Under the pieces are notes generated by a model that had not been told where the DNA came from, made no database searches, and was given only the letters and a program-made list of their open reading frames with translations. From positions 310,001 to 374,000 of the forward strand of contig NZ_JAIVAH010000004.1 in assembly GCF_020171745.1 (NCBI RefSeq): a stretch of 64,000 nt of DNA, written 5' to 3'. The translations under genes were made by a program, and so were the position numbers. Position 1 is the first letter of the stretch; each line of letters starts with the position of its first letter. The stretch is from Prescottella equi. Lineage in GTDB: Bacteria > Actinomycetota > Actinomycetes > Mycobacteriales > Mycobacteriaceae. Positions 10,314-21,172 of this stretch are shown in pieces.

Positions 10314-11234
10314 CTAGCCGCCCGTCAGGCGCGCTGCCCACGGAGGGTCCGCACCGGCCCGCGAAACGGTGATCGCCGCCGCGCGTGCCGCGAATTCCAG
10401 GGCGTCCTGCCATTGTCCCCCGTCGAGCCCCGTTACCGAATTCCGACCGAGGAGTCCACGGCGGTCGAGCCGGTGGAGAAGCGCCGCCTGAACGGTGTCA
10501 CCTGCACCGATGGTGTCGACGACGGAAACCGGAACGCCCGGCACGCGCACGGTCAGCGACCGCGTCCGCACGCTCAGCCCGTCCGCCCCGTGTGTGGTGA
10601 CGACGGCGGCCACTCCCCGGTCGAGCCACTGCTCCGGCGTCGTGCCGTCCACACCGCGTCCCAGCCACTGGACATCGTCGTCGGAGACCTTCACGACATC
10701 GACCCACGGCAGCAGTTCGGTGAAACGGCGGCGATAGTCGTCGGGAAAGACGGCCGGACGGATATTGGGGTCGAGGACCGTCAGCCGCCCCTCGTCGTGG
10801 CAGCGGCGGAGCAGATCCGTGTAGACGCTCGCGCCGGGTTCGAACACGAGCGACAGCGTCCCGAAGGACGCCGCCGCGACCGAGTCCGGGAGACGGCCGG
10901 GATCTTCGACGAGCCGGTCGGCGGTGCCGTCGGCGTAGAAGGTGTAGCGCGCACCGCCGTCCGGTCCGATGCCCGCGACCGCGAGGGTGGTGGGCTCGGG
11001 CCCGCGCTGGACGGTCCCGGTGTCGACGCCCGACGCGGTGAGCGCCGCGAGCAACCGGTCGCCGAACGCGTCGGTGGAGAGACGCGAACAGAACGCCACC
11101 GGACTGCCGAGACGTCCGAGCGCGACGGCGACGTTGAACGGCCCGCCGCCGAGCCGTGCGTCGAACGACTCGGCGCCGGCCGGGACGAGGTCGACGAGCG
11201 CCTCGCCGCACACCAGGATTCGCGGGTCAGACAT
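10314..11234 (-). CDS. PfkB-family carbohydrate kinase (fructokinase-like)
   Basis: Predicted protein of 306 residues, usual for ribokinase/PfkB sugar kinases, which phosphorylate a sugar with ATP. The N-terminal ILVCGEALVDLVP and GGGPFNVAVALGRLG form the sugar-binding part; VDTIGAGDTVQAALL near residue 255 holds the anion hole and catalytic Asp. The pattern is closest to fructokinases, but specificity cannot be read. Its ATG lies eight bases inside the end of the MFS gene, so pdxH, MFS and kinase form one minus-strand operon. Confidence 0.9.
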   Translation of the reverse strand: MSDPRILVCGEALVDLVPAGAESFDARLGGGPFNVAVALGRLGSPVAFCSRLSTDAFGDRLLAALTASGVDTGTVQRGPEPTTLAVAGIGPDGGARYTFYADGTADRLVEDPGRLPDSVAAASFGTLSLVFEPGASVYTDLLRRCHDEGRLTVLDPNIRPAVFPDDYRRRFTELLPWVDVVKVSDDDVQWLGRGVDGTTPEQWLDRGVAAVVTTHGADGLSVRTRSLTVRVPGVPVSVVDTIGAGDTVQAALLHRLDRRGLLGRNSVTGLDGGQWQDALEFAARAAAITVSRAGADPPWAARLTGG

Positions 11235-12507
11235 GTTCGGGCTGTCCCGTCCGGCTGACCCGGTATCGCATGAATGCCGGGAAGGCCACGATCGAGGCGA
11301 CGACGCCGACCACCACCAGGATTCCGCCGCCGGCCGACGCGACGGCCGTGCCGAAGTAGTACGCCGCGGCGCCGTGCAGGACGTCGCCGATTCGCGGCCC
11401 GCCAGCCACGACGACGGTGAACACACCCTGCAGTCGTCCGCGCATGTCGTCGGTGGCCACCTGCTGCAGCATCGTGCTGCGCAGCGCCGCGGAGACCATG
11501 TCGACGGCGCCGCCGAACGCGAGGAACGCGAGCGCGAGCCACAACAGGAACGCCGGACTGTCCGGGTTCGCGACGCCGATGACCACACCGAACCCGACCA
11601 TCGCCAGGCCCCACAGCACGATGCAGATCACGACGGCGCGCCCCTGGAACCGGATCCGGGGCAGCCACCCGGAGAACACCCCACCGAGCACGGCGCCCGC
11701 CGACATCGCCGCGAACAGCAGGCCGAGGGCGACACCGCCGTCGAGCGGGTCGCCGAACGATTCGTGCGCGATCTCCGGGAACAGCGCCCGCGGCATACCG
11801 AACACCATCGCGATGATGTCGACGACGAACGACGCCAGCAGCACCTTCTGGGTGGCGAGGTACGCGAAGCCCTCCCCCACGGCTCGCAGTCCGGCGCGGC
11901 GGGCGGGACCGGTCGGCGGCAGCGCCGGCAGCTTGATCACCGCCCACAGCGTCGCGAGCAGCGCGATCGAGTCGAGCAGGTACACCGTGGACAGCCCGGC
12001 CGCGGGGATGAGGACGCCCGCGAGCAGCGGCCCGGCGATGGCGCCGAACTGCATCACCGTCATGTTGAGCGAGTTCGCCGCGGGCAGGTCGTTCATCGGC
12101 AGCAGGCGCGGGATGATCGCGCTGCGGGTGGGCGAGTTCACCGCGAAGAACACCTGTTGCAGCGAGAACAGGCATAGCAGCAGCCACACGTTGTTCGTGT
12201 TCGCGGCGGCCTGCAGCCACAGCAGCAGCGACGTGCCGATCATGCCCAGCGTCGTGATGATGATCAGCTTGCGGCGATCCATGACGTCCGCGAGCGCACC
12301 GCCCCACAGCCCGAACACCACCAGCGGCACGAGCCCGAAGATGCCGGCGAGTCCGACGTAGGCCGAGTTCTGGGTGATCGCGAAGATCTGCAGCGGCACC
12401 GCGACGACGGTGAGCTGGCCTCCGATGACGGTGACGATGCCGCTGGTCCACAGGCGCCGGTAGTCCTGGTTTCGGAGCGGGGTGACGTCGGCGAGCAGTC
12501 CTCTCAT
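11227..12507 (-). CDS. MFS transporter (EntS-like)
   Basis: Predicted protein of 426 residues with 12 hydrophobic segments. The motif GGALADVMDRRKLI follows segment 2 and resembles loop 2-3 of major facilitator proteins. GDVLHGAAAYYFG and LQGVFTVVVAGGPRIG in the second half match the MFS_3 (enterobactin exporter-like) group. It probably exports a small molecule by proton antiport. Its ATG overlaps the pdxH stop by one base (TGATG), and its own end overlaps the sugar kinase start by eight bases. No substrate can be named from context. Confidence 0.85.
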   Translation of the reverse strand: MRGLLADVTPLRNQDYRRLWTSGIVTVIGGQLTVVAVPLQIFAITQNSAYVGLAGIFGLVPLVVFGLWGGALADVMDRRKLIIITTLGMIGTSLLLWLQAAANTNNVWLLLCLFSLQQVFFAVNSPTRSAIIPRLLPMNDLPAANSLNMTVMQFGAIAGPLLAGVLIPAAGLSTVYLLDSIALLATLWAVIKLPALPPTGPARRAGLRAVGEGFAYLATQKVLLASFVVDIIAMVFGMPRALFPEIAHESFGDPLDGGVALGLLFAAMSAGAVLGGVFSGWLPRIRFQGRAVVICIVLWGLAMVGFGVVIGVANPDSPAFLLWLALAFLAFGGAVDMVSAALRSTMLQQVATDDMRGRLQGVFTVVVAGGPRIGDVLHGAAAYYFGTAVASAGGGILVVVGVVASIVAFPAFMRYRVSRTGQPEHV

Positions 12508-13157
12508 CACGGCTGCAGACGCTCGACGGTCCAGGCGCCGTCGACGAAACGCGTACGGATCCGGTTGTGCATGCGGTTGGGCCGCCCCTGCCAGAACTCG
12601 ACCGATTCGGGCCGGATCCGGAAACCGCCCCAGTGCGGAGGCAGCGGAATGTCGCCGTCGACGCCGAAACGTCGCCCCGCGTCGACGAGTTGAGCTTCGA
12701 GGTCCGCGCGCGTGTCGATCGGACGGGACTGGTTCGACGCCCACGCGCCGAGCCGGGAGCCTCGCGGACGGCTGTTCCAGTACTCGGTCGTCGTGTTCTC
12801 GCTGGTTTTCTCCACGGGGCCGCGAACCGTGAGCTGGTGCGCCAGCGGCATCCACGTGAACGTCACCGACGCGTACGGCGTGGCCGCAAGCTGGCGGCCC
12901 TTGTCGGAGTCGTAGTTGGTGAAGAACTGAACGCCGTCCGCGTCGAATCCCTTGCACAGCACCGTCCGGGTGCACGGGTGCCCATCCGCGTCTACGGTGC
13001 CGAGCACCATCGCGTTCGGCTCCGGCAGTCCGGCCTCGACGGCCTCCTCGACCCACCGTCGTGCCAATGCGACCCATCCGTCGTCGAGCCAGGACGGTTC
13101 CAGATCGGGTTCGACGACGGGTCGCTGCGGCCCGATTTCGCCGTAGCTCACCCTCAT
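12507..13157 (-). CDS. pdxH: Pyridoxamine 5'-phosphate oxidase
   Basis: Predicted protein of 216 residues, normal for PdxH, which uses FMN and oxygen to make pyridoxal 5'-phosphate from the pyridoxine or pyridoxamine phosphate. Landmarks are [20 protein letters not shown] (FMN site), [23 protein letters not shown] and the C-terminal [12 protein letters not shown] with R-x-H-x-R as RMHNRIR. The ATG at 13157 is preferred because MRVSYGE matches family N-termini; longer frames upstream lack family similarity. It is the first gene of the minus-strand operon with the MFS and kinase genes. The PLP-dependent SerC lies close by. Confidence 0.93.
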   Translation of the reverse strand: MRVSYGEIGPQRPVVEPDLEPSWLDDGWVALARRWVEEAVEAGLPEPNAMVLGTVDADGHPCTRTVLCKGFDADGVQFFTNYDSDKGRQLAATPYASVTFTWMPLAHQLTVRGPVEKTSENTTTEYWNSRPRGSRLGAWASNQSRPIDTRADLEAQLVDAGRRFGVDGDIPLPPHWGGFRIRPESVEFWQGRPNRMHNRIRTRFVDGAWTVERLQP

Positions 13158-13384
13158 CGCGGAGAGATCGGAATTCCGGGGATCCCGGCGGCGGGAATCT
13201 GACGACACAGCCCCTGACGCTACCCCTGGGTAGTCGCTGGCCGGGTGACCGGTGACACCGGCTAGAGTTTGATTAGCACCAGGCCCGACGGAGTATCTCG
13301 ACCCCCCATTACGCAGTAGTCGAAGGCTGACATAGGCAGTGCAGCTCGCACGGGCGGCACTCGGATGAGGAGAGTCCAGGAGCA
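13158..13384. promoter_or_regulatory. Divergent promoter region of pdxH and citA
   Basis: The 227 non-coding bases between two divergent genes must contain both promoters. A small palindrome, CTACCC-CT-GGGTAG, lies at 13220-13233, and CCGGTGACACCGG-like symmetry lies near 13250-13262. Neither matches an operator I can name. The citA binding site AGGAG is at 13376-13380. Confidence 0.5.
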
Positions 13385-15675
<2,291 letters not shown>

Positions 15676-15706
15676 TTTCCGCCGGGTCGTAGGGCTTTCC
15701 GCTGAC

Positions 15707-15738
15707 GAGGGCGGGCACGCGCAAGCGTGCCCGCCCTC
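15707..15738 (+). terminator. serC terminator
   Basis: A perfect 14-base stem (GAGGGCGGGCACGC and its complement) closes on a GCAA tetraloop 32 bases after the serC stop. Confidence 0.93.
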
Positions 15739-15782
15739 TCCGCATCTCGCCTCTGCATCTCCCCCGGTCCACCCCGCCTCCC

Positions 15783-15844
15783 GCGCTTTGCGCACTTGTC
15801 GCGCTCATCACACCCGCGACGCGTCGATAAGTGCGCAAAACGCC
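15783..15844. repeat. Dispersed palindromic element, copy 1
   Basis: Arms TTTGCGCACTTGTCG (15787-15801) and CGATAAGTGCGCAAA (15825-15839) pair with one G-T mismatch around a 23-base loop, flanked by CTCCCGCG on the left and GGGGAG on the right. The same arms and flanks recur at 55121-55184, with an unrelated loop. It lies between the serC terminator and sepH. Confidence 0.8.
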
Positions 15845-15950
15845 CGGGGAGAGTGATATACGGCGCGCGTGTCTTTCCTGCGCGCGGGTCACGGATGAAT
15901 TACAGTCGATCTTGACGTGATCGCGAGTCGGCGCGATGAGGAGGACGAAC

Positions 15951-16820
15951 GTGCGGGAGCTGCGAGTAATTGGTCTCGAGCCTGGCGGCGCGCACGTGGT
16001 GTGTTCTGATCCAGACACCGGCGAGAAGTTCCGGCTACCAGCCGATGACAAGCTCCGCGCGGCCTCCCGCGGGGACATCGCTCGACTCGGCCAGATTGAG
16101 ATCGAAATGGACAGTCAGCTCCGCCCCCGTGAGATCCAGGCCCGCATCCGTGCCGGCGCGTCCGTCGAACAGGTCGCCGAGCAGGCGGGTATCCCACACG
16201 CCAAGGTGGACCGATTCGCGTACCCCGTGCTGCTCGAGCGCGCGCGGGCCGCGGAGATGGCGCAGGCCGGACATCCGGTGCGCCCGGACGGCCCCGCCGT
16301 CCACACCCTTTCGGAGATCGTGACGCTGGCGTTCAAGGCCCGCGGCCACGAGAACAGCGCCATCGCGTGGGACGCGTGGAAGGACGAGGACGGCTTCTGG
16401 GTCGCCCAACTGCAGTGGCAGACCGGCCGCACGACCAACACTGCGCACTGGCGGTACCAGCCGGACGCGCACGGCGGCACCATCACCGCGCTCGACGACA
16501 CCGCGGTCCAGCTCGTCGACCCCGATTTCGGTCGACGCGGGCTCGCGCCGGTGCCGACCAACCCGGTCTACGGGCCGGCGGATTTCGAGCAGGATCACGA
16601 GCACGAGACCGCAGAGCAGTCCGTGCAGTCCGTGGAGCCCCCGATCACGTTGGCGGACAACGAGTCCGACGACGTCGAAGTTGTTGTCGCGGACGAGGCC
16701 GAGCACGATCATCCCAAGGTTGCGCCGCAGCAGACGCCGGGTAAGGACAAGCGCGGCAAGCCCGCCCTGCCGTCCTGGGACGACGTTCTGCTGGGCGTGC
16801 GGAGCAACGGGCGCGGCTGA
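15951..16820 (+). CDS. sepH: Septation protein SepH
   Basis: Predicted protein of 289 residues. The N-terminal domain (DUF3071, about 1-185) starts MRELRVIGLEPGGAHVVC and contains the helix-turn-helix-like segment IRAGASVEQVAEQAGIPHAKVDRFAYPVL. The C-terminal third is acidic and disordered, ending in the conserved PSWDDVLLGVRS. SepH in Streptomyces and Mycobacterium binds FtsZ and promotes Z-ring assembly. GTG 15951 is chosen because GAGGAGG at 15938-15944 precedes it; the ATG at 15936 overlaps that site. The next gene begins five bases after the stop. Confidence 0.93.
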   Translation: MRELRVIGLEPGGAHVVCSDPDTGEKFRLPADDKLRAASRGDIARLGQIEIEMDSQLRPREIQARIRAGASVEQVAEQAGIPHAKVDRFAYPVLLERARAAEMAQAGHPVRPDGPAVHTLSEIVTLAFKARGHENSAIAWDAWKDEDGFWVAQLQWQTGRTTNTAHWRYQPDAHGGTITALDDTAVQLVDPDFGRRGLAPVPTNPVYGPADFEQDHEHETAEQSVQSVEPPITLADNESDDVEVVVADEAEHDHPKVAPQQTPGKDKRGKPALPSWDDVLLGVRSNGRG

Positions 16821-16825
16821 CGCCG

Positions 16826-17566
16826 GTGCTGGGGGTCACCTCCTCGACGATCTGGTACGTCGACGCCACCGAACCCGTCGCGGTAGTGCGCGGGACGACG
16901 CCGGACCGGGAGGCCGCCCGCGAACTCGCCGCGGCGCTCCACCCGGGACTCGACATCGCCTACCTCGGCGACGAGCAACTGTCCGACGCCGTGAAACCCG
17001 AACCCGGCGAGGTGGTCGTCGGCTGCTATCCGGGCGTCGCCGTGGTTCGCACGGGCGAGGCATTGCCGCCGACGCCGTCGACGCTCGTCGAGCACTGGAT
17101 CCGTCCGACGGGGGCCGCGCACACGTACCTGAGTTCGTCGACCACGCACATGGCGGCCGGGTCGTGGGGTGCGTTCGCGCACTGGGAGAACGACGAACTC
17201 AAGCGTTCGTTCAGCGCGACCCCGGTGCACATCATCGAGGATCTCGGTCTGCCGCAGGTGTGGGAGCGACCGTACTGGGCCGGCGAGCATCCGGCACCGC
17301 CGATGATGGACGTGTTGCCGGATCCGCAGACGCTGCCGTTCGATCCGGGCGCGTTCGCGGAGGCGGCACCGGCCGCGTGGCTCGGGGACGCCCTGGACCT
17401 GTCGTCGATCACGGTGTGCCGCTTCGCCGTCCACCCGCCCGGTCAGGTTCCGGAATCGGTGCGGCGGGTGCAGGAGAAGCTACGCGCCGAGCAGGCACGG
17501 GCCGAGCAGGCGGCCCGGCCGCCGCGGCGATCGCTGTTCGCGCGACTGTTCCGACGCGAGAGCTGA
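16826..17566 (+). CDS. Conserved hypothetical protein (DUF6928-like)
   Basis: Predicted protein of 246 residues without signal peptide or membrane segment. The opening, SSTIWYVDATEPVAVVRG, and the later GAFAHWENDELKRSFSATP resemble an actinobacterial family of unknown function that I tentatively place with DUF6928. The C-terminal 50 residues are charged and helical and end in an Arg-rich SLFARLFRRES. GTG 16826 lies five bases past the sepH stop, so the two are almost certainly co-transcribed, which suggests but does not show a link to cell division. Confidence 0.7.
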   Translation: MLGVTSSTIWYVDATEPVAVVRGTTPDREAARELAAALHPGLDIAYLGDEQLSDAVKPEPGEVVVGCYPGVAVVRTGEALPPTPSTLVEHWIRPTGAAHTYLSSSTTHMAAGSWGAFAHWENDELKRSFSATPVHIIEDLGLPQVWERPYWAGEHPAPPMMDVLPDPQTLPFDPGAFAEAAPAAWLGDALDLSSITVCRFAVHPPGQVPESVRRVQEKLRAEQARAEQAARPPRRSLFARLFRRES

Positions 17567-17572
17567 CGCCCG

Positions 17573-17845
17573 CTAGAGGATCTCGAAAAGCAGTGTGATC
17601 CAACCGGATACGACACCAGCAGTTACCCCGTACACCACCCAGCGCCACACCGGCAGGTTCCGCCACCGCCACACGGTGGGTGCGGCGCCGCCGACCGCCA
17701 CCAGGTTGAACCCCACCGTGAGCAGCGGATGGATGTGCGCGAGGGTGACGCCGAACGCCACCACCCCGACCAGCGTCACGACCGCGGCGAACGCACTGAC
17801 CAGCAGACCCGTCGCCCACGGGGTCGGATCCACGGACGCCGTCAC
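17573..17845 (-). CDS. Small membrane protein (DUF2537-like)
   Basis: Predicted protein of 90 residues with three hydrophobic segments at about 10-33, 38-56 and 65-85. The start overlaps the stop of the RNA methyltransferase by four bases (GTGA), so it is translationally coupled. It occupies the place of a small transmembrane protein next to the methyltransferase in M. tuberculosis (Rv0882, from memory) and resembles DUF2537 proteins. No function is known. It converges on the DUF6928-like gene with a six-base gap. Confidence 0.7.
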   Translation of the reverse strand: MTASVDPTPWATGLLVSAFAAVVTLVGVVAFGVTLAHIHPLLTVGFNLVAVGGAAPTVWRWRNLPVWRWVVYGVTAGVVSGWITLLFEIL

Positions 17846-18648
17846 GATCCGGCCCGGATGCGCTCGTAGAACGCCATCGCCGCCGCAGTCGCCACGTTGA
17901 GCGAGTCGGTGCCCCGGGCCATCGGGATGCGGGCGCGAACGTCGGTGGCGCGCATGGCCTCCTCCGTCAGGCCAGGCCCCTCGGCGCCGAGCAGCAGGGC
18001 AACCTTGTCGCCCGTCATCGCCTCCGCGAGTGTCGGCGCGGACGGGTTGGGGGTGAGCGATACCAGCTGGAAGCCCCTGTCGCGCAGAATGTTCAACCCG
18101 CGTGGCCATTCCGGGATCTGCGCGAACGGCACCCGCAGCGCATGCCCCATCGACACCCGCACCGCGCGCCGGTACAGCGGGTCGGCGACGGATGCCCCGA
18201 ACAGAATGGCGTCCACCCCGAGGCCGGCCGCGTTGCGGAACATCGAGCCGATGTTCTCGTGGTCGTTGACGCCCTCGAGCACCGCGACGGTGCGGGCGCC
18301 GCGCAGCACGTCCTCGACATCAAGCTCGGGCGGGCGGTTCGCGGCGGCGAGCACACCGCGGTTGAGGTGGAAGCCCACCACCTGCGCCATGACGTCGGCG
18401 GTGGTCCGGTAGAACGGCACGTCCACGCCCGCGAGGTCCGCCGACAGCTCCCCCAACCGGCGATCGACACCCAGCAGGCTGTTCGGCGCGAAGCGGGAGC
18501 CGAGCATGCGCTGGACCACCAGCACGCCCTCCGCGATGACCAGCCCCTTGCCGCCGGGCAGGTCAGGGCGGCGATCCGACGAGTTCAGATCGCGGTAGTC
18601 GCCCAACCGCGGGTCGTCGGGGTCTGCAATGTCGATGACGTGAACCAC
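17842..18648 (-). CDS. TrmH/SpoU-family RNA 2'-O-methyltransferase
   Basis: Predicted protein of 268 residues. The N-terminal substrate-binding part is followed by the knotted SPOUT domain with motif 1 GVNDHENIGSMFRNAAGLGV, motif 2 LLLGAEGPGLTEEAM and motif 3 IPMARGTDSLNVATAAA, the three SAM-binding and catalytic blocks. It methylates a ribose in rRNA or tRNA; the site is unknown, and mycobacterial relatives are annotated TsnR-like. GTG 18648 is the first start before the conserved VIDIADPDDPRLGDY. A longer frame upstream runs into the TetR gene region and lacks similarity. Confidence 0.9.
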   Translation of the reverse strand: MVHVIDIADPDDPRLGDYRDLNSSDRRPDLPGGKGLVIAEGVLVVQRMLGSRFAPNSLLGVDRRLGELSADLAGVDVPFYRTTADVMAQVVGFHLNRGVLAAANRPPELDVEDVLRGARTVAVLEGVNDHENIGSMFRNAAGLGVDAILFGASVADPLYRRAVRVSMGHALRVPFAQIPEWPRGLNILRDRGFQLVSLTPNPSAPTLAEAMTGDKVALLLGAEGPGLTEEAMRATDVRARIPMARGTDSLNVATAAAMAFYERIRAGS

Positions 18649-18682
18649 GGATCCATCGTGCCGTACCGGACCCGACGTTCGG

Positions 18683-19288
18683 CTACACGGTGCCCCGACC
18701 CCCGAAAAGCGCCGCGAAATGGGCGTCGAGGACGGCATGGATGCGGTCGGCGTTCATCCGGCGGGGGTGGTTGACGCCGTGCGCGGCGAGACCGTCGACC
18801 AGGGCGTGCAACCGCATCGCCTCCACCTCCGCCGACGCACCCGGCACGAGCAGCCCCGCGTCCTGCAGCGGGCCCACGATCCGCAGGAACCCCTCGTACA
18901 TCTCCCGGTCGGTGCGGTCGCGCACCTCGGCGAGGGCGGGATCCGTCCGCGCCGCCACCACGAACGCCTGCCAGACGTCCATCTCGCCGCGCCGGTCGTC
19001 GTCGAGCGGGACGAACTGTTCGGCCAGTAGTCGGGCGTCGGCGCGCAGGTCTCCGGTGAACCCGATCGCGGCGAGGCGTTCGTAGACCCGTTTGGTGATC
19101 AGTTCCATGGCGAACAGCAGCAGGTCGGACTGGGTTCCGAAGAAGTGCCGCAGCGAACCGGTGGACAACCCGGCCTCGTCGGCGATCGTCCGCACGCTGG
19201 CGGCGCCGATGCCGTCGCGGCGGATCACCCGAAGGACCGCGTCGGCTATCTCCTCGCGCCGGGCCTCGGTACTGGTTCGCTTCACCAC
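18683..19288 (-). CDS. TetR-family repressor
   Basis: Predicted protein of 201 residues. The N-terminal helix-turn-helix, ASVRTIADEAGLSTGSLRHFF at about 29-49, is of the BetI-like type, and the C-terminal ligand domain fits TetR_C_6. It is transcribed away from the membrane protein gene at 19358. The 69-base intergenic region holds two copies of an 18-base palindrome, so this regulator very likely represses itself and its neighbour. The inducer is unknown. Confidence 0.9.
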   Translation of the reverse strand: MVKRTSTEARREEIADAVLRVIRRDGIGAASVRTIADEAGLSTGSLRHFFGTQSDLLLFAMELITKRVYERLAAIGFTGDLRADARLLAEQFVPLDDDRRGEMDVWQAFVVAARTDPALAEVRDRTDREMYEGFLRIVGPLQDAGLLVPGASAEVEAMRLHALVDGLAAHGVNHPRRMNADRIHAVLDAHFAALFGGRGTV

Positions 19289-19297
19289 ATCGCCAAA

Positions 19298-19344
19298 CTA
19301 ACACAGTCGTGCTAGTTTCGAACCGACTAACACAGTCGTACTAG
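19298..19344. promoter_or_regulatory. Two TetR operator copies
   Basis: CTAACACAGTCGTGCTAG at 19298-19315 and CTAACACAGTCGTACTAG at 19327-19344 are near-identical direct repeats, each an imperfect palindrome, with centres 29 bases apart. They fill the gap between the divergent TetR and membrane-protein genes. Two sites on nearly the same helix face suggest cooperative binding or two dimers. Confidence 0.85.
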
Positions 19345-19357
19345 AAATGGGGCGGAC

Positions 19358-19909
19358 ATGATCGTGCAGCTGATCGTCGCGTGCGAGATCCTCTTCTGGG
19401 TGTTCCTCGGCGCCGGCCTGACGGCCCGCTACCTCCTGCGCCGCCCCACGCTCGGCGCGGTACTGCTCGTCGGCGCTCCCCTGGTGGACGTGGTGCTGCT
19501 GGTTGCCACCACGATCGACCTGCGCGGCGGGGCCGAGGCGTCGTGGAGCCACGGCCTGGCCGCCGCGTACATCGGCTTCTCGGTCGCGTTCGGGCACAGC
19601 ATCATCCGCTGGGCCGACGCCCGCTTCGCCCACCGCTTCGCGGGCGGGCCCGCACCGGTACGTCCACCGCGCCACGGGAAGGCGCGGGCGATCCGCGAGT
19701 GGCGCGAATTCGGCAAGGCCCTGGTGGCGTGGGGCATCGCGAGCGGTCTACTGCTCGGCGCGATCGCGATGGTCGGCGATCCGGCCCGCACCGCGGCGCT
19801 GTCCGACTGGATCCGCACGCTCACCGCCGTGCTCGGCATCTGGGGCGTGATCGCGCTCAGTTACACGCTGTTTCCCGCCCGCCCGAAGGTGGCCGAGCGC
19901 CGCACGTAG
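19358..19909 (+). CDS. TetR-controlled membrane protein
   Basis: Predicted protein of 183 residues with about five hydrophobic segments (near 3-24, 32-50, 63-82, 124-143 and 152-170) and a basic cytoplasmic loop around 92-118 (PPRHGKARAIREWREFGK). I do not recognise a functional family; such proteins are annotated as hypothetical membrane proteins in actinobacteria. The upstream TetR gene and two operators indicate tight, ligand-responsive control, which suggests a role in transport or envelope stress. Its 3' end overlaps the convergent MFS gene by 49 bases. Confidence 0.75.
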   Translation: MIVQLIVACEILFWVFLGAGLTARYLLRRPTLGAVLLVGAPLVDVVLLVATTIDLRGGAEASWSHGLAAAYIGFSVAFGHSIIRWADARFAHRFAGGPAPVRPPRHGKARAIREWREFGKALVAWGIASGLLLGAIAMVGDPARTAALSDWIRTLTAVLGIWGVIALSYTLFPARPKVAERRT

Positions 19910-21117
19910 ACCGCGGCGGCCAGGCCCGCGACCAGCGAGACGACGCCGCCGATCACCAGCGGGGCGCGGGGGTCGACGGCGTCGGCGAGCCAGCCCAGCA
20001 CCGGACTGCCCAGCGGGGTGCCGCCGAGGAACGCGAGCATGTACATGCCCATCACCCGGCCCCGCATCTCGGCGGGCACCGACATCTGCAGGATGCTCAT
20101 CGCGGCCGTCGAGAACGTGAGGACGAGCGCGCCGGTGGGCACCAGCAGCACGATGACCGCGACGTACGACGGCACCAGGCCGATGGCGGTCTCGAGGACG
20201 CCGAATCCGACGGCGGCGCCGAGACACCAGCCGACGGTGGGGGTCGACGCCCGCCGCGCGGCGAGGGTGGCGCCGGCGAGCATGCCGACCGCCAGCATCG
20301 TCGAGAGCAGGCCGAAGGCGTCGGCGCCCTTGTCGAAGGTGTTGCGGGCCAGGACCGCCAGCGTGAGCGAGAAGTTGAGCCCGAACGTGGAGACCACGAA
20401 CACGGTGAGGAGGACGACGGTGAGGTCCGCTCTGCCGCGGACGTACTGGAAACCTTCACGCACCTGGCCTTTGGCGCGCGGCGCGGGCGCGGACCGGGTG
20501 AGTTCGTCCACCCGCATCCACAGCAACGACGCGAAGACGGCGACGAACGACACGGAGTTCACGAGGAACACCGGGCCGGTGCCGATCAGCGTGATGAGCA
20601 CGCCGGCGATCGCCGGCCCGACGATGCGGGCGGCGTTGAACATCATGGAGTTCAACGCGATTGCGTTGGCCAATCGGTCGGGGCCGACCATCTCGATCGT
20701 GAACGACTGGCGCACCGGGGTTTCGAGGGCCGTGACGCAGCCGAGCGCGAACGCCAGCACGTACACGTGCCACAACTGCACCACACCGCCGACGTCGAGG
20801 AGTCCGAGGATCAACCCGAACGACGCCATCGCGACCAGCGAGATCATCAGGATGCGCCGCTTGTCGTAGCGGTCGGCGAGCACCCCGCCGTACATCGACA
20901 GGAACAGCGTCGGCCCGAACTGCAGGGCCATCACGACGCCCACCGCGAAACCGTCTCCGCCGGAGAGGGTCAGGACCAGCCAGTCCTGCGCGATCCGCTG
21001 CATCCAGGTCCCGACGAGGGACACGATCTGACCGGCCGTCCAGTACCGGTAGTTGCGGGAGCGCAGCGCGGCGAACATCGACGGCGCGAGATCGGTTGGC
21101 ACCCCGCGATCTTGCAC
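19861..21117 (-). CDS. MFS transporter (MFS_3 type)
   Basis: Predicted protein of 418 residues with 12 membrane segments. MYGGVLADRYDKRRIL is the loop 2-3 signature, and RGRVMGMYMLAFLGGTPLGSP in the second half is typical of EntS-like exporters. GTG 21117 begins MQDRGVPTDL. It follows the MarR gene on the same strand, but a strong hairpin separates them, so co-transcription is limited. Together with the MarR repressor it resembles a drug or metabolite efflux unit; the substrate is unknown. The 3' end overlaps the convergent membrane-protein gene by 49 bases. Confidence 0.87.
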   Translation of the reverse strand: MQDRGVPTDLAPSMFAALRSRNYRYWTAGQIVSLVGTWMQRIAQDWLVLTLSGGDGFAVGVVMALQFGPTLFLSMYGGVLADRYDKRRILMISLVAMASFGLILGLLDVGGVVQLWHVYVLAFALGCVTALETPVRQSFTIEMVGPDRLANAIALNSMMFNAARIVGPAIAGVLITLIGTGPVFLVNSVSFVAVFASLLWMRVDELTRSAPAPRAKGQVREGFQYVRGRADLTVVLLTVFVVSTFGLNFSLTLAVLARNTFDKGADAFGLLSTMLAVGMLAGATLAARRASTPTVGWCLGAAVGFGVLETAIGLVPSYVAVIVLLVPTGALVLTFSTAAMSILQMSVPAEMRGRVMGMYMLAFLGGTPLGSPVLGWLADAVDPRAPLVIGGVVSLVAGLAAAVYVRRSATFGRAGNSV

Positions 21118-21120
21118 ACG

Positions 21121-21162
21121 CGAAACCGGTCAGCGGGGAATACATCCCGCTGACCGGTTTCG
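21121..21162 (-). terminator. Hairpin terminator after the MarR gene
   Basis: A perfect 17-base stem (CGAAACCGGTCAGCGGG and complement) with an eight-base loop lies between the MarR stop and the MFS start. It should end MarR transcripts or attenuate read-through into the MFS gene. Confidence 0.85.
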
Positions 21163-21172
21163 GGTGGAGAGG

